A DNA stretch of 64,000 nt, from assembly GCA_039105265.1 (NCBI GenBank), contig JAPFFF010000006.1, positions 3,596,001 to 3,660,000 on the forward strand, written 5' to 3'. Shown in pieces: positions 50,875 to 61,349 of this stretch. A program made the position numbers and the translations under genes. Position 1 is the stretch's first letter; each line of letters starts with the position of its first letter. The stretch is from Tritrichomonas musculus (taxonomy: Eukaryota > Parabasalia > Tritrichomonadida > Tritrichomonadidae). The notes below the pieces were generated by a model. That model saw only the letters and a list, made by a program, of their open reading frames with translations, did no database searches and was not told the origin of the DNA.

Positions 50875-53217
50875 TTAAGAGAAAAATCTGTTACCACCTG
50901 CAGCTAAATCTGCATTTTTCCAACTTGCTATTTTGAATTTAGATAAAAAATATATGACACCTGAATTATCGCATCTAGTTTCAAAAACATAGCGGACAAA
51001 ATTAGAAAAACATATTTTTTCGATATCATGATATGATAATTGAGGATACATTCCTTTAATTTCAGCCTTCGTTTCATAGTATTTTTTCTTAATTAATTCG
51101 ATGTCAGCATTACAGTCTTTTATCATTGAATCAAAATTGTCATCTTCGTCGTATAAATTTTCAAGTTTTAATTTTTCTTTCTTTTGACTTGTGTTACTTT
51201 CTTCTTTCTTTTTTCTGAAAACCAATTTTTCATCAAGTGCTCGAAAATCAAAATGATTTCCAGAATATTTGGCATCATTTGGATTAATATTTGGGAATTT
51301 TGGTAAAACATATGTAAAACAATTAAGAAACTCATTAATAAAAGAGCCTAATATATTCAATGATTCCTTATCAAACTTTCTATTCTTTTCAACTTCGTAT
51401 ATTGATATTATTCTATCTATATTTTTTCTATTTGATTTAAAAAGATTTTTTTCAAATTTATAATTGGGGAACTTTTTGAGAGATTGAACAAATAAATATT
51501 GAATATCAATTTCATTGCTATTTTTAACAATATTAAATATTTCTGATTTGCAAAAATTATTTAATATTGTATGTATGCAAGGAAGTTTCACTCCATAAAT
51601 TGATTCAACAAAATCATCTTCACCACAATCACAATTTTCTTTTGAACATTTTAAATAATTATCTGGTCTCTTGCTAAGAATTTGTATAACTTTTTGAATC
51701 ATTTTTTGATGTTTGTTTTGAAAAGAATTTCCACAAATATCTGAGTAATTATTTATATAATTTAATAAATAATTTACAATTGTTGTGAAACCAGTTTTAA
51801 ATGAATGAGTTCCGGAATCTGGCAATTTTTGATTGATATTTCCGTGGAAACCTTCCGAATGATTTGAACAACGAGCTACATGGTGGTCAGAACGAATCCA
51901 TATTGCCCAATTAGCAATATAATAATCACTTTTTTTAATTTCTTCTTTATTTGGCATTCTTTCCACTTCATCTATATCTTTTAACATAATTTCAAAATCT
52001 TTTAATTTTTGTTTTTTTTCATTATCTTGATCGGTATCGTCAAATAAAGGTGAATTTGGATCTTTTTTATATTCGTCCATTTCAACTAAAATAAATTCTT
52101 TTTCTTGTTTATATATTAAATATGTTTTGCATCTCAATAACCTTGCAACCCATATGCCTAATGATGATTTAGGTCCAAATATTTGTATAATATGACGATG
52201 ACAAAAATATTGAATATTTGAATGTAATTTACAGAACTTTTTGATAGGAGAACCTAAATCTGATAAAACAACTTTATTTTCAAAAACATTTTTATTTAAA
52301 CAAAACTTATTTAATCCATCAAATAATAAATTATATAAAAAACGGTTCTCTTTAGGGCCAATTGATAATGCGAAAGGAAAACTTGAATTGAAATAAATTG
52401 AATGGTATATACAAAATTTGTAAGGCTTAAGCGCATAAAAAGAAGCATCAATTTGCAAATAATGCATATAATTTATAACTTCTAAAGCCCAAGGCATAAT
52501 CCATATTATATTTTTAATAAAAGCAAAATCATTATTAAATTTAAATGCAAATCCATCGTCCTGAACTTTTTGAGTACTTATCTCAATATAAACAAAACCA
52601 GGTAAATGCAATAAAATTTTATAAAAATCATCATAACCTTGAAAACTAACGGCTCTTCTACGCAAGGTTCTTTTATCTAAAAAGTTTTGAAAAGCAAATT
52701 TTATAAATATTGGAAAATTAGAATTTTTTCGAGCTACGTAATTACAAAAAGTATAAAGCATTGTATTTTTATGTTTACATTGTTTATTCCAAAAATCTTG
52801 AGTCAAAAAAGGACACTCTTTATTTTTCAAAGTATATGGCGACGTCATGATACATTCTTCAAAATCAATAGTAACAACTTTCATAGTTTGGTTTTCAAGG
52901 AGTTGATCTCTAGCGAGAACTTTAATGGTTTCCAAATCGTTTTTGACAGTTATGCTAAATATTTGAATTTCAGTATTTATCTTTGATTTATTACAGCAAC
53001 TAAACGAAAAAATGTCATTATAAACTCTTTTGTTGTTGCATATAAATTCTTTGGTTAAGCTATCGAGGAAAAGGATTAGCGAAATGATATTGAAATTCTG
53101 AGAATGCAAAGGAACAATTTCAATGAATGTTCTTAATCCTTTATCTTTTAAAGAATTAGGTCTTTGCGTATGAGATAGATATTTCGCTGAATAATAAAGA
53201 TTTTGGTCTTCTTCCAT
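50875..53217 (-). CDS. MULE transposase with SWIM zinc finger (MULE-2)
   Basis: A 780-residue transposase, unbroken. The DDE core shows D257 (LQIDASFYAL), D320 (VLSDLGSPI, with FCHRH following) and E455 (CSNHSEGFHGNIN). A SWIM finger follows with C529, C531, C547 and H549 (CDCG...PCIH). An acidic linker (390-425) separates the second Asp from the Glu, and the C-terminus is Lys/Asp-rich. It belongs to the same superfamily as MULE-1 but is clearly a different lineage. The ATG at 53217 lies about 20 bases after TTCAAAAAGTT on the plus strand. The stop codon TAA (50875-50877) is provided by the first bases of the inner TIR (TTAA), so gene and TIR abut with no spacer. Confidence 0.93.
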   Translation of the reverse strand: MEEDQNLYYSAKYLSHTQRPNSLKDKGLRTFIEIVPLHSQNFNIISLILFLDSLTKEFICNNKRVYNDIFSFSCCNKSKINTEIQIFSITVKNDLETIKVLARDQLLENQTMKVVTIDFEECIMTSPYTLKNKECPFLTQDFWNKQCKHKNTMLYTFCNYVARKNSNFPIFIKFAFQNFLDKRTLRRRAVSFQGYDDFYKILLHLPGFVYIEISTQKVQDDGFAFKFNNDFAFIKNIIWIMPWALEVINYMHYLQIDASFYALKPYKFCIYHSIYFNSSFPFALSIGPKENRFLYNLLFDGLNKFCLNKNVFENKVVLSDLGSPIKKFCKLHSNIQYFCHRHIIQIFGPKSSLGIWVARLLRCKTYLIYKQEKEFILVEMDEYKKDPNSPLFDDTDQDNEKKQKLKDFEIMLKDIDEVERMPNKEEIKKSDYYIANWAIWIRSDHHVARCSNHSEGFHGNINQKLPDSGTHSFKTGFTTIVNYLLNYINNYSDICGNSFQNKHQKMIQKVIQILSKRPDNYLKCSKENCDCGEDDFVESIYGVKLPCIHTILNNFCKSEIFNIVKNSNEIDIQYLFVQSLKKFPNYKFEKNLFKSNRKNIDRIISIYEVEKNRKFDKESLNILGSFINEFLNCFTYVLPKFPNINPNDAKYSGNHFDFRALDEKLVFRKKKEESNTSQKKEKLKLENLYDEDDNFDSMIKDCNADIELIKKKYYETKAEIKGMYPQLSYHDIEKICFSNFVRYVFETRCDNSGVIYFLSKFKIASWKNADLAAGGNRFFS

Positions 53218-53402
53218 AAATATAAAAAGACCATAATTCTTTCAAAAAGTTATATATATTTATAAAAAAAAAAATTTAACAAATTTCTGAGAAGACTCAG
53301 AATATTTTAAATAAGCTTTATCAAAATAAAAAAATTAAAAAATCGTAATAATAATATTAAATAATCAATTTTGTTTGTTTTTTGTTTGTTTTATTTTCAT
53401 CT

Positions 53403-53807
53403 TTTTATTGCCACCGTGGTCGTCCTATGGGCGGCAATGTCGTCAATTCCAGATCTTCCGGATGAAATCGCGATATCTTTGTCCGGATGACGACTCGCCG
53501 CAGTTACAACCAGCCAGCTGCTAAGCATTGCTGATCGTGGTCTTGCTATGGGCGGCAATGTCGTCATTCCAGATCTTCCGGATGAAATCGCGATATCTTT
53601 GTCCGGATGACGACTCGCCGCAGTTACAACCAGCTAGCTGCTAAGCATTGCTGATCGTGGTCTTGCTATGGGCGGCAATGTCGTCATTCCAGATCTTCCG
53701 GATGAAATCGTGATATCTTTGTCCGGATGACGACTCGCCGCAGTTACAACCAGCTAGCTGCTAAGCATTACTGATCGTGATCATGCTATGGGCGGCAATG
53801 TCGTCAT
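53403..53807. repeat. 120-bp tandem array, right inner TIR (three full units)
   Basis: The same unit in inverted orientation. The array starts at the CCGTGGTCGTCC edge, includes the AATTCC insertion variant next to the transposase, and runs to the unique TIR segment. One unit carries ATCGTGAT instead of ATCGCGAT, as does the outermost unit of the right outer array. Confidence 0.93.
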
Positions 53808-53904
53808 CTCGGTTTCTTTGATTGGTTTAGTTCTATAAAAATGGCGCTTTTTCATGGTTTTATCTTAGTGAACTTTTTCAAAACTTTACAAGAAAATTTT
53901 AGAA

Positions 53905-53983
53905 CTTTATCTTTTAAAGAATTAGGTCTTTGCGTATGAGATAGATATTTCGCTGAATAATAAAGATTTTGGTCTTCTTCCAT
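53905..53983 (-). pseudogene. Duplicated 5' end of the MULE-2 transposase (right)
   Basis: The mirror image of the left copy: 79 bases from the transposase ATG (at 53983) to the AAAG junction with the inner TIR. That the same truncated copy occurs at both ends shows that one end was rebuilt first and then copied to the other. Confidence 0.93.
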
Positions 53984-54179
53984 AAATATAAAAAGACCAT
54001 AATTCTTTCAAAAAGTTATATATATTTATAAAAAAAAAAATTTAACAAATTTCTGAGAAGACTCAGAATATTTTAAATAAGCTTTATCAAAATAAAAAAA
54101 TTAAAAAATCGTAATAATAATATTAAATAATCAATTTTGTTTGTTTTTTGTTTGTTTTATTTTCATCTTTTTATTGCCA

Positions 54180-54932
54180 CCGTGGTCGTCCTATGGGCGG
54201 CAATGTCGTCAATTCCAGATCTTCCGGATGAAATCGCGATATCTTTGTCCGGATGACGACTCGCCGCAGTTACAACCAGCCAGCTGCTAAGCATTACTGA
54301 TCGTGGTCTTGCTATGGGCGGCAATGTCGTCATTCCAGATCTTCCGGATGAAATCGCGATATCTTTGTCCGGATGACGACTCGCCGCAGTTACAACCAGC
54401 TAGCTGCTAAGCATTGCTGATCGTGGTCTTGCTATGGGCGGCAATGTCGTCATTCCAGATCTTCCGGATGAAATCGCGATATCTTTGTCCGGATGACGAC
54501 TCGCCGCAGTTACAACCAGCCAGCTGCTAAGCATTACTGATCGTGGTCTTGCTATGGGCGGCAATGTCGTCATTCCAGATCTTCCGGATGAAATCGCGAT
54601 ATCTTTGTCCGGATGACGACTCGCCGCAGTTACAACCAGCCAGCTGCTAAGCATTACTGATCGTGGTCTTGCTATGGGCGGCAATGTCGTCATTCCAGAT
54701 CTTCCGGATGAAATCGCGATATCTTTGTCCGGATGACGACTCGCCGCAGTTACAACCAGCTAGCTGCTAAGCATTGCTGATCGTGGTCTTGCTATGGGCG
54801 GCAATGTCGTCATTCCAGATCTTCCGGATGAAATCGTGATATCTTTGTCCGGATGACGACTCGCCGCAGTTACAACCAGCTAGCTGCTAAGCATTACTGA
54901 TCGTGATCATGCTATGGGCGGCAATGTCGTCA
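54180..54932. repeat. 120-bp tandem array, right outer TIR (six full units)
   Basis: The largest of the four arrays, with six full units in inverted orientation. Alternation of CAGCCAGCTG and CAGCTAGCTG variants, and of GCATTGCTG and GCATTACTG, suggests expansion by unequal exchange. The 97-codon frame running through it is a by-product of the period. Confidence 0.93.
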
Positions 54933-55339
54933 TCTCGGTTTCTTTGATTGGTTTAGTTCTATAAAAATGGCGCTTTTTCATGGTTTTATCTTAGTGAACT
55001 TTTTCAAAACTTTACAAGAAAATTTTAGAACTTTTTGTATGCCTTCTCAATTAACTCAAAAAGTCAGAATAACGAATTTTCCTCAGAAAAAAATGGTGTA
55101 ACTTTTTCTATAGTTTGTCATTCCGCCTAAAACAAGTGAATTCGATAAATAATATAGAAAACTTTTATAAAAAAACAATTGCTTTATACTTATATATTAT
55201 ATTCCAATATATATATATATATATATTTCTTTTAAATATCTTTAATAAATACAATTTTTCATTGATAATTAAAATAAATAATCATTCAAAGTTAAATAAA
55301 ATAATATAGCAATTCGCAATACTATATTCAAGCTTCATT

Positions 55340-56197
55340 TCACATATTATAAGAATCAGAAATTGGATTTAACAATTCAAAAATGGAAGGAATTCTCTTA
55401 ATTCTTTTATTTTCATTTGGAGAGTCAAAAATATCACTGCCTGAGAAGCTATTTTTATTTGTATCTTCTTTAAAATCATCCTTTATAATAGTATTTACAT
55501 TTGAATTATTTTTTTCTGAATTATTCAAATTGTTCTGGATACCAAAAGGAACTGAATTAACATTATTCAGTTCAATATTGTTTGGGCTTGAAGCAATATT
55601 CAAATTTAGATTTAAATTATTAAGAGAGTCGTTAGTTGGGAAATAATATCCAGGATCATTTTTATAAAGATCTGTTATAATTAATGAGCATGGAGGAGGA
55701 GATGAAGAATAAATAGCAGGACCGGATATAATCATTGGATAATTAAGCATGATTTGAGGTTGACCATGATTTATCTGTTGTTGCTGAAAAGCAGATTGAT
55801 TTGAAAAATTCGTAAAATTATTTAATGGAATATTATTAGTATTATGTTGTATATTATTTTTAGGTCTCATTTTTTTTTTCAAATGAAAGGTATACCATCT
55901 ATTTTTAATGTTGTTTGTGCTCCTCCCTTTAAAAAAAATAGCTATTTTTGACCAATGAGTGCCAATTTCTTTAACTTTCTCGCTTAGCAAATAATCTTCA
56001 TCTTCAGTCCATGGACTATTTCCTAATCCTTCACGTAAATAATTCATGTATCTATCACGGCATTGCCTAGCTGTCTTCCCTTGCATCTTTTTAGCAATTG
56101 ACTTCCATCGTTTGGCGCCGTTTTCTTTAATTAAAGATACAAGGCGTTCATCTTCTTGTTGTGTAAATTTATTGCGATGATCAGTGATCTCACACAT
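55340..56197 (-). CDS. R2R3 Myb transcription factor with Asn-rich tail
   Basis: A 285-residue DNA-binding protein that starts almost directly with the Myb domain: R2 at 9-54 (NKFTQQEDERLVSLI ... TARQCRDRYMNYL) and R3 at 61-106 (SPWTEDEDYLLSEKV ... STNNIKNRWYTFHL). The R3 recognition helix NNIKNRW is that of R2R3 Mybs; the R2 first Trp is Phe. The remaining 180 residues are Asn/Ser/Gln-rich and disordered, with LNNLNLNLN-type runs, a likely activation or low-complexity region. Its R2R3 pattern resembles the other Myb gene in the window, but the low-complexity part is at the other end. Confidence 0.93.
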   Translation of the reverse strand: MCEITDHRNKFTQQEDERLVSLIKENGAKRWKSIAKKMQGKTARQCRDRYMNYLREGLGNSPWTEDEDYLLSEKVKEIGTHWSKIAIFFKGRSTNNIKNRWYTFHLKKKMRPKNNIQHNTNNIPLNNFTNFSNQSAFQQQQINHGQPQIMLNYPMIISGPAIYSSSPPPCSLIITDLYKNDPGYYFPTNDSLNNLNLNLNIASSPNNIELNNVNSVPFGIQNNLNNSEKNNSNVNTIIKDDFKEDTNKNSFSGSDIFDSPNENKRIKRIPSIFELLNPISDSYNM

Positions 56198-59100
56198 TAT
56201 GGACTACTCTATTTAAAAATAATTATTATTTTTATCACAACTCACTTTGAATTTTTCAGAAATTCATAAAAAATAATCAGAATTCAAATTTTGATAAGGA
56301 ATTGAGAGAGTTAAAATATTTTATTTTAAAAGTTATTCATTTTGAAAGAAATAATCGAAAAAATAATCCAGAAAGAGGAATGATGGTAAAATAGACTGAA
56401 TATAGCTATATTATATTTTCAGCCAATGAAAAAAAATCTAAATAAAAAAAAAGAACCAATTTTTTTTTTTGTTTATGAACCAACACATAGATAATTTATT
56501 TGTTAAACCAAAATAATATGGATAGTGATAATCAATTTGATATCAAATCAATTTGAAAATTTTTTTTTTACAATTTGATTTGATTAAAAAATAAAGATAA
56601 TCCAAAAAACGAGATATTGTAAGTACAACCAAAAAATGATAACAAATAAAAAAATTTTTTTTCTTCTAAAAAAGAATAATTCAAAGCTTAAAAAAAATTT
56701 TAAATTGAATGAAAACATTCAATAAAATCAAGGATGGCTCAATATTTTGAAATAATTTTCAACCAAGTATAACCAAAAAAATTTTTAAATGAATCTCAAA
56801 CGAATCAATGAATATATTAGATTGCCATTCATTCTTTCATTTACAAATATGATATAATAGTATTTGTGTGACTGTAAACAATTATTGGAAATTAAATAAA
56901 ATGATATTAATAAATAATAATAATTATTTTAAAAAATCGTGCTTAGATAATATCTTTGATTTATATAAAGAAATATAATGATAATATTGTCTATCATATT
57001 ATATGATTTTCATCTTTTGAAAACTAATTTTCTAAAAATTATTAAATTTATATCGAATGATATTAAATAACAAGATTATGTTTTATTATATCAATATCAA
57101 TAGTTGAAAACTCATTTTCATTAGTTTTTTTGGACATTATTTTATTTTATTATAATTCAATATAGGTTATTTTATAAATTTAAAAATAAATATCTAATTT
57201 ATTACATTTAACAAACTATAAATTTGGAACCATGTTTCTTTTTTGCGTATTTTCATTTCGATATGCAAAAATGCAATATATCTCATTGAAAAAGCGTAAT
57301 GCTTGAAAATTTCAATATTAATGTTTATTTTGAAAAAAATTGATAGAATAAAAATAATTGAAATTATTTATAACAAATTTTAAAATAATTGAAATAAATA
57401 ATTTGTGTTAATAAGAATCTATCTATATATATATATATATATATATATATTTAAACAAAATTTTAAAATTTCAATTTTTTTGGATTTCCATAATAATATT
57501 TTGAAAACATATATTGATTTTTGTTAAATAATTGAGAATGATATAAAAATTTTCATATCAAAAATGTAATTTAAAATTGAATTAAATCCCAACCATCATA
57601 TTTGAATTATATTATTATTTTTCACATTTTCCTATAAATTCCTATATTAAAATGCATTTAATTCATTTTTAAAATTATCGGTTACATTTTTATAAATAAT
57701 CTAGTGGCTTTACCACAATTTTTCAATAATGAATTTTTCAATTAAAGCAATTGGATTTGAATTGCTGAAAATCTTATCATGTGATTTTTATCTCCGAAAA
57801 AAAAAAAAAAAGTTCTAATTTATTTCATGAAATTGATTTTAATTGTGATTATTTAATGAAAATAGATAATATTCTCTCGTTTAACAAAATAATATTTTAT
57901 TTCAATCGGATAAGGTTAATAAATCAATCAAGTTTCTGTAACTATCATAAATTCAAAAAATTACATGAAAAGATTTGGCATATATTTTAATAAAAAAAAA
58001 ATCTTTTTTAGATTCGATGATTTTTTTTCATTATCTTAGATATATTCTTTGAATTCTATATTTTAAAAGTTTTCCTGATTCAATTAATGTTTTTTTTTAT
58101 CTTTTTGATGATATTTTTTTATCGAAGATATTATTTATGAAATTTTTCTATATTATTTGAAAAAAAATCACAAGAAATATGCTAAAGCACCTAAATAATA
58201 AATATCTTAACAATATTTTCAAAAACTTTTTTTTATTTTTCAAAATGCCTTTTCATTTATTCATTAAAAGCAACTTAAATCATTGTTAAAAACTAATATA
58301 TATATCTTATCTGAAATTGAAATTTTCAATAGTAATAAAATCTAATCCCAATTTTTAAATATTTAGATTTTTTTTTCAATATTTTTTTCATTTCACATAT
58401 TCTATTGAATCCTTTCAAAAGTACTTTTAAAGATTAAGTAAAAAGTGGGTAACGCTGGAAATAAAGCTCTTAAATTTTAAAAATTAAGTGGATTACAAAG
58501 TTCGTTTTTTTACCGAATCTTTATTGTTTTTTTTTTTTTTTTTTTTTAAAAAAAATTCAATATTAAATGTGAAATGAAAAAGTCTCTGTAATTCAATATC
58601 GAATCCTTTTACATGTAAAAATAGCTAAAATGTATTTCAATGATCTCAGCTGAGGATCTGAAAAAATGAAAAGATATGATTTATTCATTTGTTTTCAAAA
58701 AATCTCATTACAATATTAGCATTACAAAATCATTTGATCAAAAGAAATTACAGATTAAAATTAAAAAATTATCTTTATTCCTGAAAATGATAATATTAAA
58801 AAAATATGATGATCAATAAAATCTTTTTTAACGAGAAATCCATTTTATTCATTTCCCAACATATGATAAATGCTTAAAAATGTTTTAAGTTTATATTTTT
58901 CAAGAAAATTACATTAATTATTCAGAATAATTTATTCTGAATAGTTTTTTTTTATTAAAATTGAAAAAGTTAAAACCATATCGTAAATTGAATGGATGTA
59001 TTCAAAAATTATTTCTTAAATTTTGTAATTTCAACTGGCTAAATTTAAAAAAATATGTTATTTTTAGCAATAAAATGTAAGCATAAATATATTTTCCTAT

Positions 59101-60170
59101 TCAGATTTTATTTTCGAAAATAAAGTAATATTTTCATTTTAGAAAAAGTCAAATATAATCGCATAAATTAAATGAAAACATCAATTAAGACTATATGATG
59201 AAAGAATTATATTAAAATCAATGTAAAATATGATATCTAAGATATCTTGATATTTCTTTTTCTTTTTTAATCACCTTATTTATACAAATGTACCAATTGC
59301 AATCAATAAAATTTGCATTTATATAAAGGAATACTATATTATATTTAATAAATTAAAATAATATATTTAAAAAAAAAACAATTAAAGCATTGTTCCTTAA
59401 AAAAACTTCATACATTTTATTCACTTAAATAGTATTTTTTCTATTTTTATTATATTTTACCAAAACTATTGTATAAAATGCATAAATGATAAATTTATGT
59501 GTCAAATGATATTTATTAACTAACCGATAATTTGCCAGAAAAGTATAAAAATAAAGTATTCAAACGTTTTCAAATTTCATATTTATTTCTTTGCTTATAT
59601 ATCAAAGAATATGAATGAATTTATGACAAAAAATTAATATATACATTTGTTGAATATAATTACGCTGTATTTTTAATGTGTATCCATATCAGGTAGAGCT
59701 TTTTTTTATTTATTTTCAAATTTGGAAAAAATAACGAATCTTTTTATTTTGAAATGAATTTATCTTATTTAATTTTTATTCTTAAATGATCCTATTTAAA
59801 AAATAAAATGTGTGCTTATTTATTTATATTTTTTTCAATTATATACTAAAATGGACAGTTCCATTCAATTTGCATTTGTATACTCTACTCAATACTAGGA
59901 ATTGTTATTGAGTCTTGAAAAGTGAACTTTTATTTAATAAACCTATATGACTTATACTATTATATGAAGGCTTAATAGTGTCGAATAACGATTTTTTTAA
60001 TGTAGATTATAATGATGTGGCCCAATGCCCATTTCTATAGGGCCCTTCAAAAATTGATCCCAGACAAGTAGATTTTTGAGTAGACTTTTTTAGCGACACT
60101 TTTTAGTGCATTTTACAATGTACGTTAAGACTAAACGACACTTTCCAATGGAAAAAATTGATTTTATTTT
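56198..60170. other. Four-kilobase AT-rich region without recognised genes
   Basis: Frames are short and dominated by Lys, Ile, Phe, Asn and Tyr. An (AT)n run lies at about 57424-57451 and a T-run at about 58528-58548. Near 60020-60140 is a less AT-rich patch (GTGGCCCAATGCCCATTTC, CTATAGGGCCCTTC and two CGACACTTT words) that probably is the decayed end of the neighbouring MULE remnant. No tRNA-like cloverleaf, rRNA or conserved word was recognised. The region may be a repeat-decay or subtelomere-like zone, but nothing demonstrates that. Confidence 0.45.
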
Positions 60171-60960
60171 TTATTTCTTCTTATTTAATAAATAATCAAT
60201 TCCATTTGATATCAAAGTGAAAAATTCAATGGGATATCCTAAAGCAAACTCTTTATATTGTGGAACAAAATTATCATGAACATACTTTTTAATGTCTTCT
60301 TTGGGACGAAAATTAGTATGCTTTTTAATATTTCTTACTGCAATTGTTTTGATTGTGATGTTTTCCATTTCTTTTGGGGGGTTACATCATTGATTATATC
60401 CAAAATTAGTTCGCTAAATTGTTTTTTAGTAGTTGCACCTAAATATAGTCTATGAGAGCATGGGATATCTCGACGAGACATTAAGAATATAGAATTGTTT
60501 CTCCACACTGCATTTATTAATCGTGGTTTCGTAAAAGGTACATTCTTCACTTATAGATGGATTATGAAAACTTTTCCTTTTAATATCTCTAACAATTTTG
60601 TTATAATTATGGTGAAGTTTATCATTAAATCTATGTATTTGAAAGTTTATTGTCATAATTATTCTATGCAATGATGGCCAAAAACAATTGTTATGAGGTG
60701 TAGCTTCGTTTAAGTGACCATGAATACTCTCTATATTATTTGTAGTACTGGGCATACGATATGATCTTTTTTTTATCATTGAAACTTGCTTCCACATTTC
60801 ACGATTAACAATAGTAATTTCTTCATTAATAAAACTCATGCCAATTTTTCTTAAAGTTTGATTTAAGATTTTTATATCTTTATCATTTAATTTTTTAAAT
60901 GTTTCAAAATCTTTTCTTCATCTGAAGCTAACAAATTTAAAAGCTTCGAAACCAAACTTT
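60171..60960 (-). pseudogene. MULE-1-related transposase remnant
   Basis: Broken frames on the minus strand match the second half of the MULE-1 transposase in order: LNDKDIKILNQTLRKIGMSF, then YRMPSTTNNIESIHGHLNEA (the catalytic Glu block; MULE-1 has YKMPSCTNNIESMHGHLN), then RDIPCSHRLYLG (the C-terminal half of the SWIM finger), then KEFALGYPIEFFTLISNGID near the C-terminus (MULE-1: KEFVFGLPAEVFNVIDNGI). At least two frame changes and a loss around the SWIM CxC make it inactive. The N-terminal half is absent. It is a relative, not a copy, of MULE-1. Confidence 0.8.
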
Positions 60961-60984
60961 AATTTTTTTAAGTTGGCCAAAAAA

Positions 60985-61145
60985 AGTCTGAGACAACTTC
61001 TAAAAAACAATTTAGCGAACAAATTTTGGATATAATCAATGAAAAGATATTTGAGATTTCAGTGTTTATTGATAAAGGAATGGTTTTGAATAAAGATATA
61101 TTCGAAGAAATAAAAGAAGGACTTATACATATAAATATTATTTAA
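60985..61145 (+). pseudogene. Inverted partial second copy of the MULE remnant
   Basis: The plus strand reads TTSKKQFSEQILDIINEKIF, nearly the same as TTKKQFSELILDIINDVTPQ encoded on the minus strand at about 60370-60440, so about 40 bases (60995-61035) are an inverted repeat of that part. It continues as an open stretch to 61145 (DKGMVLNKDIFEEIKEGLIH). This shows either an inversion within one element or a second related element in opposite orientation. Confidence 0.55.
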
Positions 61146-61349
61146 GATATCCTTAATTGTTACCTTCATCTGAGGTTATCCTTAATTCAGAAACGTTAGC
61201 CTTTTTTAATGTAGAAGATTTTCAATCGAGTTTTTCTTACTTTACAAAAATAATAACCAAAGAAATGCCAAATAATCAATATACTTTTTTTATCAAAAGA
61301 AATATGTAAATAAAAAAAAATGTCTAAAAAAATTTCGTTTTTTGAATTA

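Larger units (their letters stand above)
49366..55127 (-). mobile_element. Complete MULE transposon (MULE-2) with compound nested TIRs
   Basis: A 5762-bp element flanked by an exact 9-bp target duplication TAAAACAAG (49357-49365 and 55128-55136). Outer ends read GGCGAAGTGACAAAC (left) and, inverted, GGCGGAATGACAAAC (right), followed by near-identical arms. Each side has the same compound layout from outside in: about 195 bp of unique TIR, a 120-bp tandem array, about 200 bp of AT-rich leader, a 79-bp copy of the transposase 5' end, then a second, outer-truncated TIR with its own 120-bp array. Array copy numbers differ (4, 2, 3 and 6 full units). The transposase gene (minus strand) is intact. 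Perfect duplication and near-identical arms imply recent insertion. Confidence 0.95.

Noticed and set aside
54400-54693. A 97-codon repetitive open frame
   Set aside because: It is produced by the 120-bp tandem unit, whose length is a multiple of three; the unit lies in a transposon end and the frame has no independent start context.
57781-57990. A 69-codon plus-strand frame in the gene-free zone
   Set aside because: AT-noise composition with a Lys run from an A-tract; no supporting signal.
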